From: Xiphydria camelus
Lineage: Eukaryota > Arthropoda > Insecta > Hymenoptera > Xiphydriidae
NCBI GenBank assembly: GCA_963678675.1
Contig: OY783197.1
Location: 21,123,934-21,187,933, forward strand
Length of the DNA stretch: 64,000 nucleotides
Direction of reading: 5' to 3'
Below, piece after piece: positions 46,740 through 58,082 of the stretch (position 1 is the stretch's first letter; every line of letters begins with the position of its first letter). The notes under the pieces were generated by a model. That model was not told where the DNA came from and did not search any database. It saw nothing but the letters and a program-made list of their open reading frames with translations. The position numbers and the translations under genes are program-made.

Positions 46740-47751
46740 TGTATAAAAGGAGTAATGAGATAATAAAGCGAGTAAAAGAATTACCTTTTCCTGTTTCGAG
46801 ATATCGAAACGACTACGGTATTTAGCATCGATGCAGAAAAATGCATCGGCCCTACCTTCTCCCATTTCATACGTGTTTCCGATGAGACCAAAGAGATTGA
46901 TCGAGCGAGAAGCGAAAGAGTTACGATGAATCGAGCGTAAGGGTAGATAGCCAGCGATACAAGAAATCAAAGAAAAAGAGAAACGCGTCGTATACGTCTT
47001 CCCCGGATACCACACACAATACTCTTATAGAATCGATAAACCGAACACGAAAGCTCTCCAATCACGTCGCAACAAACTGTTGTCCGCGGTCGGCAAATCA
47101 CGTTCCGACGCCAAGCGGCCCACGGATCACCTTGTTTCAAGAATGAAATTGCTCGTTGGATTATTCCAACTCGATACACAAAAGATACCGGCCAATCCCA
47201 TTTCCAGAGACACGTGCACGCGAACCGCGTTCCCAGGAAGCGTATATGACTCGGCGAATTGAAGTTCCTCTCGCGGTGGAGGAATCCTGGTTCTCGCAGG
47301 GAAGCAAGAGTGTATAATCAATATCGGTGCGGATGTGCAGCGAAATGGTGAATCACGACTATCCATTGTTCGAGATGAAATGGAAACGAGCGAGAGGAGG
47401 TGAACTACGGTATGCCCCGGGGGAATAAAGTGCAACGAATGCGCAACGGATTGAAGGAAGAATCTGGAATTCCGAAAACTACCAGAGCATCGCCACAGAG
47501 GAACGAATAACAGCAAATTCCTGGTGCGTGGGTGATACGTGCACGAGCGCTCTCGGTTTCAATTATATCGCCCCGGAGTTATCGCTTCGTCGGCGCTTCC
47601 TTGTCTAAAGAGAGAGAATGTCCGATTCCCACGGTTATCGGTGCGCACGCTGCAGTTTCCGGCACGCTTTTCTATCTAGTAGTAACTCTCGCCGCTGAAC
47701 GGACTGCTCGTCTCTCCTCCTCCGTATAAAGTGGCTCGGCGTACCGCCCCG
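46740..47751. other. Non-coding stretch
   Basis: Moderate GC. The open frames (e.g. 47127-47516 minus) have no recognisable family. No repeats. Confidence 0.4.
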
Positions 47752-47753
47752 TA

Positions 47754-48277
47754 TACTGAGAAAAATTATTGCTAGAGTGTTAAAAACGTGTTTCTTCAAT
47801 CAAGAACGTATGATCTTACAAATTTTTAAAAATACAGATTCTCTCTTGATCGAAGAATATACTCGTATATATATGCTTTATTCATGAATATTGTCGTGCA
47901 CTGAGAGAAAAATGTAGTAAATTTTACTAAATCGGCGGTTACGGGTTAGAGAATGCAGATCAAGTTACTTGGACTGATAATTGACTTGAATGGACAGCCT
48001 GTTTCCTTCAAATAGCCGTTAATTGTTATAACCAAATTTATTAGTCGGAGCAACTAATTATGCATTCCTCCACTCCTAAACGCTGATTTAATTAAATACA
48101 TAATACCATTTTTTCTCTCAGTGTGGGAACAAGAAATTCTTTCTATGCAAAAAACAGTTACTCGAGCATGTCAAATATTTTCTCGCGTGAAAAAAATCGT
48201 GACTCGATTCTGAAATTATATCACGTTTCTGACCGAAGAAAACACTTTTTTGCTACCATCGATTGTTTCTCCCGGTG
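47754..48277 (-). mobile_element. MITE family D copy 3, split by E
   Basis: TACTGAGAAAAATTATTGCT after TA and TTGTTTCTCCCGGTG at the right. Internal words ATCAAGAACGTATGATCTT and GTTACTCGAGC match the inverted sequence of D copies 1 and 2. Confidence 0.75.
47899..48123. mobile_element. MITE family E, nested in D copy 3
   Basis: CACTGAGAGAAAAATGTAGT at the left, ACCATTTTTTCTCTCAGTG at the right, flanked by TG on both sides. Arms pair over ~55 bp (GCGGTTACGGGTTAGAGAAT against GCGTTTAGGAGTGGAGGAAT). Confidence 0.8.
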
Positions 48278-48983
48278 CATATAAGTATTTCCGAGCGAGT
48301 AGGCGAAATTAAATCGCGCGAGTCATGGGATATTCACTTCTCAGCGGTGGTGGAGAAAGAGGAGGACGAGAAGAAGAAGAAGCTGGAGAAAAGAGAGCTC
48401 CTCGAACTCCGCCGGAAGTTTTCCCGCGATCCTTTCGTGGGAATGAAACTTTCGCGTTTCATCAGTCGTGCTGGAGTGTAGTGCTGCGGGAAAGAACCGT
48501 CTCGTTGCCAAAAGGATCAAATAAAACCACGGGCCCGGGTTGCGATAGTCCCGTTTCCCTCTACGGACGTCTGGTTATTCGGTCGGGCTTGACCACTGCG
48601 CGTACCGGTGTGAAGAGTGTCCGATTCTCGGCGCGGGAGAGAAAAGAAAAGAAGAAAAAGGGAACGACACGACGGAAGAACCGTCAAAGGGACAAAAGAA
48701 GAAATGTACGCGAGGGCGAGAGATATACGCGTCCAGGAGGGCGAACAGGTGACGAAGAGCCGCGGATAGTCGAACGAAAAGAAACTGTATTAATTAGAAC
48801 CCGCTCTATACATATATACAGTGACGACACTCCTCTGACTGACCGCACGAAGGTGAAGGATCAGTCGTTCCGGCTGAGCGCGGACTAATTGGTTTTAGGG
48901 CGCGCGTAAAAAGCGAGCGAACGCGCTAATTCCTCCCCGATACACCTTCAGCGAGGGCGTCGCTTTGTTAGCGCCGACGACTC
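48278..48983. other. Non-coding stretch, purine-rich open frame rejected
   Basis: A 187-codon plus-strand frame (48325-48888) is made of Arg/Lys/Glu-rich low-complexity residues from GA-rich DNA and resembles no family. Nothing else. Confidence 0.4.
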
Positions 48984-49429
48984 GTGGTGCTTGTATAGTG
49001 AGTATCATGATTCGGTATAAAAAAGAAAAAGAAGTGAGGTATTTTAGTACCGTACTATTGACATGGAGCTGTACGATGTGGAGTTAAGGAAACCGAGTAG
49101 TTGCTGAGCAGCCTGGGTGCGATCCGGCGTGCTGTTGGTTTTTGGCGATGCTCAAAGGCGCCTCGTCCCAAACTGCACGCTTCATGTATAAACACTAAAT
49201 TATCTCGGATCATACTCGGCAAACGGTATATTTCGGCGAAAGCGGCAAACGCGCTCGGAGTCCCGCACCTTTCCCGGAAATTTTAATCGATACCGCGCTA
49301 TATACGTGGAATACTAAATCCGTCTTGTAAATTAGAGAATGACGAATTCAATAGATGACCGATCGGGGAGACCTGATCCCTGACTAATAAAGCGATCCGT
49401 TGGATACCTGGCCTTATTGTTCGAGGTCC

Positions 49430-49665
49430 GCTCGAGCATTCTTCGAGGTCCGCCCGAGCATTGTCCGAGGTCCGTCCGATCGTCTTTAGATAATCCTCTC
49501 GAGCGTCGCTCGAGCGTCGCTCGAGCTCAGCTCGAGCGTCGTCCGAGATTCGCTCGAGCGTAGCTCGAGCTCAGCTCGAGTGTCGATCGAGCTAATCTCG
49601 GACGACGCTCGAGCTAAGCTCGAGCGTCGGTCGATATCCGCTCGAGCGGTCGATCCGCATTCGGA
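49430..49665. repeat. CTCGAG-rich palindromic block, left arm
   Basis: About fifteen CTCGAG-type words separated by GCGTCG, CTCAG or GTCCGAG, so the block is itself full of short palindromes. Its inverted twin is at 51788-52022. Confidence 0.85.
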
Positions 49666-49671
49666 GCTAGA

Positions 49672-49936
49672 CCGATCGACACCGGTCTAGACCGATCGAT
49701 ACCGGTCTAGACCGATCGACACCGATCTAGACCGATCGAAACCGATCTAGACCGATCGACACCGATCTAGACCGATCGACACCGATCTAGACCGATCGAC
49801 ACCGGTCTAGACCGATCGATACCGGTCTAGACCGATCGACACCGATCTAGACCGATCGAAACCGATCTAGACCGATCGACACCGATCTAGACCGATCGAC
49901 ACCGATCTAGACCGATCTAGACCGATCTACACCGAT
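49672..49936. repeat. 20 bp tandem array, left arm, ~13 units
   Basis: Unit accgatcgacaccgatctag. Variants GAT/CCGGT, GAA and GAC recur in the same order every six units, giving a 120 bp higher-order period seen twice (49682 and 49802). Confidence 0.9.
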
Positions 49937-50551
49937 CAATTTTTACTTAATTCAATTGGACCATCGATTTTGAGACAGAGCGTGAGATTTCGTGAATTAA
50001 TTGTAGCACAGGCATTTAGACCGTCAGCAGATAGTGACAGATTCTGGTGCCCCATTTTCGCATACATGCCTCGAAGAGGGTTGAAAGGTACTTCGATGCT
50101 GAGTTGAATAAAGCGAAATTTACGAATGGACCCTGGGGATAACATATAAAAAATTCGATTTTTCTTAACAGCGCGCGCTCGGCGTTGCATGCGATTTCAA
50201 ATCAGAGTATAGGAAAGAGCGCAGGTATACTCGTAGGTAAGAGACCGAATTCATGTACACAATAGCTCGGGGTCCCAAACCTTCCTTGGGAGGTAATTTC
50301 CGGAGAATTCGTAACCAGCCATCTCTTGTAGTGACCGCGCTGGAGGAAATTTTATTAATCAACAGGCCCCCGGCACAGGTAGCGATTTCTCATTCAAATT
50401 TGTGTGCGTAGCGGAAAGCGGCCGGCCGACTGAACGTGCATAGGTACCTTAACTTTGTGTGTGCGGCCGTTCGGCCAGGACTGGCAATGGTGACAATTTC
50501 TAGAATTTTTCTGTCAGCACTTTCTTCGATATATTATGTATAATTAATATG

Positions 50552-51345
50552 ATGGCCACGTCCGACACTCAAGTCTTTTGTTATATACATTTAAAATCAC
50601 TTTTTCTAAATATATGCCAAAAGGCATGCGTGCGAAAATGACGGCAATTAGCATACAACTTTCCTGCAACTTTCCTATGTTGTTAAAATATGAAGGCCAC
50701 GTCCGACACTCAAGTCTCTTTTGTTATATACACTTAAAATCACTTTTTCTAAATATATACCAAAAGGCATGCGTGCGAAAATGACATCAATTAGCATACC
50801 ATTTTCCTGCAACTTTCCGATTAAAGTCTTCGTTCCGTCCACATCCGATAGTCATGCCAATTTTATTATAATGTCTAACACATCAATAATAGTCTATAGT
50901 TTCAAAGGCATGCATGCGAAAATAACTGAAAAATCGAAAAAAAAATCTGTTAACATTTAAGACTCTAAAATGTACTTATCCATTCGCGACACTCATGCCA
51001 ATATTTTTTTCGAGTTATTGACGATGTACGTTTCCATACTTCCAACAGGCATGCGTGGGAAAATCACTCGAAATCTCGATTTTTTTTTCGCCCTTATTTC
51101 AACCCTTTAGCCACCTGCAACACTCATGCCTTTGGTTTTCCGAAGCCAAGTTCTATCAATTAATCATTTAGTGAACAAGGCATGCGTGCGAAAATGGGCA
51201 ACAGGCACCCTTTTATTTCTGTTAAGAAAAATCGAATTTTTTATATGTTATCCCCAGGGTCCATTCGTAAATTTCGCTTTATTCAACTCAGCATCGAAGT
51301 ACCTTTCAACCCTCTTCGAGGCATGTATGAGAAAATGGGGCACCA
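50552..51345 (+). repeat. Central ~141 bp degenerate repeat with GGCATGCGTGCGAAAATG motif
   Basis: The motif occurs at 50623, 50766, 50907, 51048, 51179 and 51320 (spacings 143, 141, 141, 131, 141); an inverted copy is in the left arm at 50052-50070. Each unit also carries CGACACTCATGCC or a variant ~55-70 bp upstream, whose CATGCC is the inverse of GGCATG. The rest of the unit is poorly conserved. The spacing is not a constant multiple of three, so a coding repeat is unlikely. Confidence 0.75.
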
Positions 51346-51456
51346 GAATCTGTCACTATCTGCTGACGGTCTAAATGCCTGTGCTACAATTAATTCACGA
51401 AATCTCACGCTCTGTCTCAAAATCGATGGTCCAATTGAATTAAGTAAAAATTGATC

Positions 51457-51776
51457 GGTGTAGATCGGTGTAGATCGGTCTAGATCGGTCTAGATCGGTG
51501 TCGATCGGTCTAGATCGGTGTCGATCGGTCTAGATCGGTGTCGATCGGTCTAGATCGGTGTCGATCGGTCTAGATCGGTTTCGATCGGTCTAGATCGGTG
51601 TCGATCGGTCTAGACCGGTATCGATCGGTCTAGACCGGTGTCGATCGGTTTAGATCGGTGTCGATCGGTCTAGATCGGTGTCGATCGGTCTAGATCGGTT
51701 TCGATCGGTCTAGATCGGTGTCGATCGGTCTAGACCGGTATCGATCGGTCTAGACCGGTGTCGATCGGTCTAGCTC
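51457..51776. repeat. 20 bp tandem array, right arm, ~16 units
   Basis: Inverse of the left array with the same six-unit order (51541-51660 repeats at 51661-51776). It has about three more units than the left arm. Confidence 0.9.
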
Positions 51777-51787
51777 CGAATGCGGAT

Positions 51788-52022
51788 CGACCGCTCGAGC
51801 GGATATCGACCGACGCTCGAGCTTAGCTCGAGCGTCGTCCGAGATTAGCTCGATCGACACTCGAGCTGAGCTCGAGCTACGCTCGAGCGAATCTCGGACG
51901 ACGCTCGAGCTGAGCTCGAGCGACGCTCGAGCGACGCTCGAGAGGATTATCTAAAGACGATCGGACGGACCTCGGACAATGCTCGGGCGGACCTCGAAGA
52001 ATGCTCGAGCGGACCTCGAACA
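51788..52022. repeat. CTCGAG-rich palindromic block, right arm
   Basis: Inverted copy of the left-arm block. I see no differences on inspection. Confidence 0.85.
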
Positions 52023-52456
52023 ATAAGGCCAGGTATCCAACGGATCGCTTTATTAGTCAGGGATCAGGTCTCCCCGATCGGTCATCTATTGAATTCGTCA
52101 TTCTCTAATTTACAAGACGGATTTAGTATTCCACGTATATAGCGCGGTATCGATTAAAATTTCCGGGAAAGGTGCGGGACTCCGAGCGCGTTTGCCGCTT
52201 TCGCCGAAATATACCGTTTGCCGAGTATGATCCGAGATAATTTAGTGTTTATACATGAAGCGTGCAGTTTGGGACGAGGCGCCTTTGAGCATCGCCAAAA
52301 ACCAACAGCACGCCGGATCGCACCCAGGCTGCTCAGCAACTACTCGGTTTCCTTAACTCCACATCGTACAGCTCCATGTCAATAGTACGGTACTAAAATA
52401 CCTCACTTCTTTTTCTTTCTTATACCGAATCATGATACTCACTATACAAGCACCAC

Positions 52457-53237
52457 ACACCTCCCACGGCGACGGTAGTAAAACAACGCGCGCTGGGGGG
52501 CGTTCCGCGAGCCGCGTCGTCGGGGAAAAACACCCTTATTTCAATCAGCTTTAACGCTTTCCGGAAACATTATTCCCCGTCCATCAGGGAGGACCGTCGC
52601 ATCGGCCGTGGTCTCCCCGCGTTCGAAACCCTCCCTCTCCGCCGCGGTGCATCGACCGTGCGGCGCGGCCGTCCTCGGAGGCGCGCGCCACTTATCGCCC
52701 GGTGGCTCGCGGCAACGTACGCGCGGAGTAGGTATTCACTGCGAATACACCGCCGAGCATCCCGAAACGCTCTGGCATTCCTGGGGCGGAGCCCGAATTA
52801 ACCGCGCGGACCACGGTGATCGGTAGGTATCCGCTGGCAGATACCGTTCCACCGCGAGAAGAGGGGGAGAGCGCGAGGATATCTTGCCGGGCAAATTGAT
52901 CGCTGTCAAACTCGACTCGATACACCCGGCGCGAATGCTCTCTCCTCGTCGCGGCAGCCCCAGAGCGGCGTGCTTCCTCTCCTCTTACCGATCGCTCGGG
53001 CTCAACCCAAACTTAGGTATTACCTACGTACGCGAACGTCGGTCCGCGGGGAAGCGGTAAATTATCATTCGGCTCGGCGCGAATCCCTCGTCGAAGTTTG
53101 CACGCGTCGGGGAAGACGTTTTTTGCGCGCGCGATCGACGCGAGCCGGAGGCACACCCACCTATGCCCACCCGGCAACCTACTCGCGCAGCGACGAACGA
53201 AAGCCGCGGTGGCTCGTACGTGAGAGAGAGAGAGAGG
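52457..53237. other. CpG-rich non-coding stretch
   Basis: No gene recognised; a short GA run sits at 53221-53237. Confidence 0.4.
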
Positions 53238-53635
53238 GTTGAAGTGCGAGATAGACGGTCCGATTGTAGATGAGCAAGTTCAAAATTGATTATGTCGAAA
53301 TCGGTTGCAGATATCGAAGAAAAGTTTAAATAAAAAATGACCATCTGTATTTTGACTATAAAAAAGCTGGTATACGCGTTTTTCACATATCTCTATTACG
53401 TTTTATTGCGTATTGCGTTAAAAGTGCGAGATAGATGCTCCGGTTGAAGAGCAAGTTCAAAATTTATTATCTCGAAATCAGTTACAGATATCGAAGAAAT
53501 GTTGAAATAAAAAGTATTCATCTATATTTTTACTATAAAAAAGCTACTATGCATTTTTCGCTCCACTGCGTTTCGAGATAATCGCGTTTAAAGTGAAACG
53601 AAAACTCGAGCGTTTATCAAACCTTTATCCTATTC
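53238..53635 (+). repeat. Repeat T copy 2: dimer of ~175 bp units
   Basis: GAGCAAGTTCAAAATT-ATTAT, CAGATATCGAAGAAA, ACTATAAAAAAGCT and GAGATAATCGCGTT recur twice, in the same orientation as copy 1. Confidence 0.75.
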
Positions 53636-54803
53636 GTCTAGATGTGCGTCTATCCTAGATTTTGTAAATTCCACGGTACCTACTTAATTTTCGCGAAACA
53701 CAATATCGCCGCGGAGGAATTTGACCGAATCTCTCCAGTGTTCAGGAATCTGCGCGGCGACGGTATGAAGAGGGAGTGTTAGTTGGCAGGTCGGCTGTAC
53801 GCGCGGAGATATATCCAGCAAGAGGGAAAGAATAGTGCGGCGGTTCTCGAGGCAATGACTGTGTGTGTACACAGAGCGGTTGCTGGAAATGGAGCTATGG
53901 GGTTAAATGTTGGCGGTAACGGCGGCCGCTTCGCTACAGGATACATACATAGTTGCGGAGCGGCCCACTGTGCCACAGTCGTTCGTGTACATATCCACGT
54001 CGTACCGCCTGGACGTTGGATTCGCTCGTGTATATACAGTTCCACAGCGTAAATTCTCAGCGAAAGGTCGATCGAATCGATATCCCGCGCGGAAACGAGC
54101 CGATTTATACTCGCGGGAGAAACAAACGAAACGAGTTTCGAGAAAACTGAGGGGGTACGCAACGATGTTGGTTTGCCCTCTCTCACGATGCTCCGCCCCG
54201 AAACAAGACGCACCGTGGATCGAACGACGCGAGATCGGTAATACCGGGGTTATTAAGGCGACGTGAAACAAGCCGCGCCGGACGTTGGATTTTCTGGTGA
54301 CGTTGATAAAGTAAAGGATCACATACCCGGTAATCAATTAGAAGAGAGGAAAGACCGCGTCCCTTCCCCCGAAGGGGGACGAACGATCCGATCCGTTACG
54401 TCCGATTCGGAGGGTTTCGGGCGGCGCGCAGTAAAGGAGTTAATTAAATCATAACGCGGTAGCCCGCGTTTCTGTCAATGAGCCCGAAGTGATCGGTCTT
54501 CATAACGCGGCTCGTGTGATGATGCATCTACTCCGCGCGGGAGCGAGAGGCCGCCGGACCCCTTTGAACCCGTCGGTTTCCCTCGGTTAATAATATGAAT
54601 CGTGGATTCTGCCCGTCTACTCCATCAAACTCTTCTCCTCCCCTCTCACTTCCCTGAATATACCTGCTCGTCTCGAGTCACGCCGCGCGCAGGTGGTGAG
54701 CTCCGCTCGGATTTCATTTCTCGCTCGACTCGATTCATGCGGCTGTGTCGATTATCAATAAGTATCGACACGACATATGTATGCAATCGTCGACAGTGCG
54801 TAT
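53636..54803. other. Non-coding stretch
   Basis: CpG-rich 53700-54560. Overlapping open frames on both strands (e.g. 53903-54337 minus, 53907-54266 plus) are mutually exclusive and unrecognised. Confidence 0.35.
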
Positions 54804-55053
54804 GCATCGAGAAAATAGTTTATTAATAGTTATTAAATGTAATTTCAAATACGGCGGAATAAATACTTCTTTAGGAAAAGAAAATATACGTTAATTATTA
54901 AGATGTTTATTTCATTCAAACTGTTGCCTCAAAGGATTCGATTGTAACAAATAAATAGGTATAGTAATAGTTAACAAATATTTATTTTAAAATGTTTATT
55001 TCGCCATATTTAAACAAACATTTTTTAATTACAAATAAACCATTTTCTCGGTG
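54804..55053 (+). mobile_element. MITE family P copy 3
   Basis: ATCGAGAAAATAGTTTATTA to AAATAAACCATTTTCTCGGTG. Matches copy 2 throughout (TACGGCGGAATAAATA, CAAAGGATTCGATTG). Confidence 0.8.
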
Positions 55054-55090
55054 TGGATCGGAAGGTGACGAAACAGGAAGAGGACTACTC

Positions 55091-56467
55091 AGATATGTAG
55101 ATTTGTATGATCGTCATAATGTCCATGGGTCATTCCATACCAAATCGGACACTTTTTGGAGTAACATTTCGGATTTTGCTCAAATTTGGATATATTGTAG
55201 TCTTTGTCGATGTTTAACCGTATCTCGAAGGATTTTTCAAAATTTTGAAAATTGTTGATTTTACAGCCACTTGAAAAATAACGTTGCTTTTTTTTTCATT
55301 AAATTATAATTATCAAACCGGTTGTCGGTTGAGAATAATCTTTTGGGTACTAAAAGTGAAAGAGTTGAAAAACCAGAGAAAAATTGCATCGATCAAAAAA
55401 AAAATTTTTTTAATAATTTTATTTGCACTTGATTTAAACAAATGACGTATTTTCATAGCTGGTCACTTTTTAAAAATCTGAAAAAAAGCAAGCATATACT
55501 TTGATATCCTCTCTTTAACGACAAACAAACAAAAATAACGACACTTTAAAATTGACGACACAAAAATTAATTGAAGTTGACGCCGCGTCGGAATTGGCAC
55601 GTCGGCCCCGCCACCAGCCACCGGTCGGTGGGTTCGACTGGCTTGGCGACGCTAGCGGCGGGGCCGACGCGGCGAGGCTGACGCGGCGTCAACTTCAATT
55701 AATTTTTGTGTCGTCAATTTTAAAGTGTCGTTATTTTTGTTTGTTTGTCGTTAAAGAGAGGATATCAAAGTATATGCTTGCTTTTTTTCAGATTTTTAAA
55801 AAGTGGCCAGCTATGAAAATACGTCATTTGTTTAAATCAATTGCAAATAAAATTATTTAAAAAAGTTTTTTTTTGATCGATGCAATTTTTCTCTGATTTT
55901 TCAACTCTTTCACTTTTAGTACCCAAAAGATTATTCTCAGCCGACAACCGGTTTGATAATTACAATTTAATGAAAAAAAAGCAGCGTTATTATTCAAGTG
56001 GCTGTAAAATCAACAATTTTCAAAATTTTGAAAAATCCTTCGAGATACGGTTAAACATCGACAAAGACTACAATATATCCAAATTTGAGCAAAATCCGAA
56101 ATGTTACTCCAAAAAGTGTCCGATTTGGTATGGAATGACCCCCATATGAACTACAATAATTGATTTTTTTTAATTTACGTTTATTTTACCGCATGAATTT
56201 GAAAAAATAACTATTGTTAAATAAATTGTTAAATTTATTTTAAAATGTCATTCAAATTAATCGCTGTATTTATTGCAGCAACATGTTTACGAAAAAAAAA
56301 TTGTCCTTATAATGAATACCATATTTAGAATTTTATTTGTATTATCTTGAAATCATTTGTGTTGTGACCGTCACAAATATGCTTGCTTAATGATAACTCA
56401 TTGATCCTTAATGCATGTTTTGTTGAGCTGGTACCTACTACCTAAAGTTGCTGTACGATTTACGTAC
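55091..56467 (+). repeat. Dispersed repeat L copy 2, split by a 1 kb palindromic element
   Basis: 55091-55126 and 56142-56467 align with L copy 1 (4961-5382) across the insertion. The order of shared words is as in copy 1. Confidence 0.65.
55127..56141. mobile_element. 1 kb palindromic element with ~0.5 kb arms and CCAT target duplication
   Basis: GGGTCATTCCATACCAAATC at the left and its inverse at the right. Arms pair nearly perfectly for ~450 bp to a CpG-rich centre (about 55575-55690), which is also inverted (GAAGTTGACGCCGCGTC and inverse). CCAT flanks both sides (55123-55126, 56142-56145). L copy 1 shows a single TCAT at this position, supporting a 4 bp duplication. Neither arm encodes a recognisable protein. 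Superfamily not assigned. Confidence 0.8.
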
Positions 56468-57064
56468 ATTTTTTTATTCGCGTGCAGAGGGGAAAATTTA
56501 GAAAGTAAAAAGTACCTTTAATTAATCGCGTGATATTCGGAGGCCCAAAGCGGCGCTTAATTGGTTTGTAATATCTACAACCAACCCGTTTCCTCGGCCA
56601 ATTCCCGGCGTTCTTGCGAGTAGTGCACGATGGCAGCTGCTCGCTTGCAATTTGTACCTAGCAGTAGGGTTCTTCCCCCTTTGAGTACTTATCTGATTCA
56701 TGTAGTCGATAGAACGATAGCGCGGGGTAGGCACTTCGGTTAATCTCGTACCTAAATAGATGTAAATAAATGTAGATGTTATCCAGAGCGCGCGCGGTAG
56801 ACGTCGAGTGGCGTGTGCGTGTCGAGTTATACGGTTAGCGGATGGGTGCTGAACTCTTCAGGGCAAACGAAATTAGTCTATATACGGTTTTGTCGATCGA
56901 GCGCGGGGGTAATATCCGCATCTCGAATCTCTGCAGACGGCGGAAAGGATTTACTTCGATCGCAGTGAGAGCGATACTGTGACTCCTTGTGTGTGTGTGT
57001 TGAGCCTTTTTCAAAAATATATTCCATAAAGAAAAAGAACCAGTGGCTCTAATAAAAATGACGC
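56468..57064. other. Non-coding stretch
   Basis: Mixed composition with a short GT run at about 56990-57000. Nothing recognised. Confidence 0.4.
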
Positions 57065-57260
57065 GGGGTTGCAAGTAATTATTTATTTACATAAATTAAA
57101 TCTTCTTTCATATTATATAAATATTTCTCTCTTTCAATCGCATACTATTCCACATGATATCAAAGAATTCTTATGTGAATAGAATAGTATGTGAAGAATA
57201 GTATGTGATAGAAGGAAATATTCAATTAATATGAAAAAAGATTTAACAAATATCTCTGTA
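57065..57260. repeat. AT-rich palindrome related to family S
   Basis: TAATTATTTATTTACATAAAT matches the S copy 1 arm; CATACTATTCCACATG and inverse ATGTGAATAGAATAGTATG form the central stem. Ends CACAGAG are not clear. Confidence 0.45.
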
Positions 57261-58082
57261 GGTATATTACTTATTAAGCTTCAAAAATTAAATTCTCTCG
57301 TCTTCCTTGTAATCTATTCGACTCGTAGACGTTTAACGCAAGTTTCGTGGACGATACGTCGCGTCCTTCGTCCATTGGTTCACGATCTACCGCGACCCTC
57401 GCGCACTGGTCAGTCGAGGTACATTTAAACTTCCTCCCTTTTCGACGTTTGACTATACGCCGGAAATTCATTGTCTATCTTGTTCGCCGAGTTGGCCGGC
57501 GTCCAGAGCCAACTAATGGAAACTATCGGGATTCAAAGGTGAAGGAGTGAGTGGATTCTGGTAGAGGGAACGCGGGAGAAGAGGGTATACGCTTCAATTG
57601 ATATTAAACGGATTCGGCGAGCTTTGTGAACCGGGGCGGCGCACAGTGGCTGCTGCAGTTTTGCCTCGTTTCAATGGAACGTTTATCGTGTGTTTATCTT
57701 AAGCTGCATTGTCATTTTCCTCCTTCTCCCTCTCCGTCTCTCTTCCTCCTCTTTATCTCTCTCTTTCTCTCTCTCTCTCTCACGATCCGACATAAAGGGA
57801 GCGGAGGAATAATTGAACCGAATCGAATTGCGGATTTCCATTGTAACTCCCGTGCCGGAGGGAGGAACGCTTCAGATTTTTCGACGCGGCGGCCGCAGCT
57901 CTCACGATGAGCCGCGAAAGAATCGCATCCGCGTTGCTCTCGCTCACCCTTCGTCCCTTTTGTATGCAGATAAATGGATTTTCTCGATCCGCGTTCTCCG
58001 TGCACAGTTTGTACGCGTGCGAAGAGGCAAGGATATAACCGCGAAGGAATATACTGGAATGTCAGCGATACGAATCCAAGAA
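57261..58082. other. Non-coding stretch with a CT-rich tract
   Basis: CT-rich microsatellite-like DNA at 57719-57781. Open frames through it are low complexity. No gene recognised. Confidence 0.4.

Larger units (their letters stand above)
48984..52456. mobile_element. 3.5 kb foldback-like element with near-identical ~1.2 kb inverted arms
   Basis: The left arm 48984-50171 and right arm 51219-52456 are inverted copies that begin GTGGTGCTTGTATAGTGAG and meet the centre at CTTAACAG. Over the outer ~690 bp I find one difference (at about 49021). Each arm has, from outside in: a unique ~430 bp part, a CTCGAG-rich block, a 20 bp repeat array and a unique ~235 bp inner part. The central 1047 bp is not inverted and holds a ~141 bp degenerate repeat. 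No transposase or clear target duplication is visible. Long arms with internal tandem repeats are characteristic of foldback-type elements. A segmental inverted duplication or a MULE-type element are alternatives. Confidence 0.7.

Noticed and set aside
47127..47516. 129-codon minus-strand frame with hydrophobic start
   Set aside because: No domain, and it overlaps a plus-strand frame (47080-47262); no splice or conservation support from sequence alone.
48325..48888. 187-codon plus-strand frame
   Set aside because: Low-complexity Arg/Lys/Glu product of GA-rich DNA, with no recognisable motif.
49430..49665. CTCGAG block as a CRISPR-like or integron-like array
   Set aside because: Repeats are 6-12 bp palindromic words without regular spacers, in a eukaryotic context.
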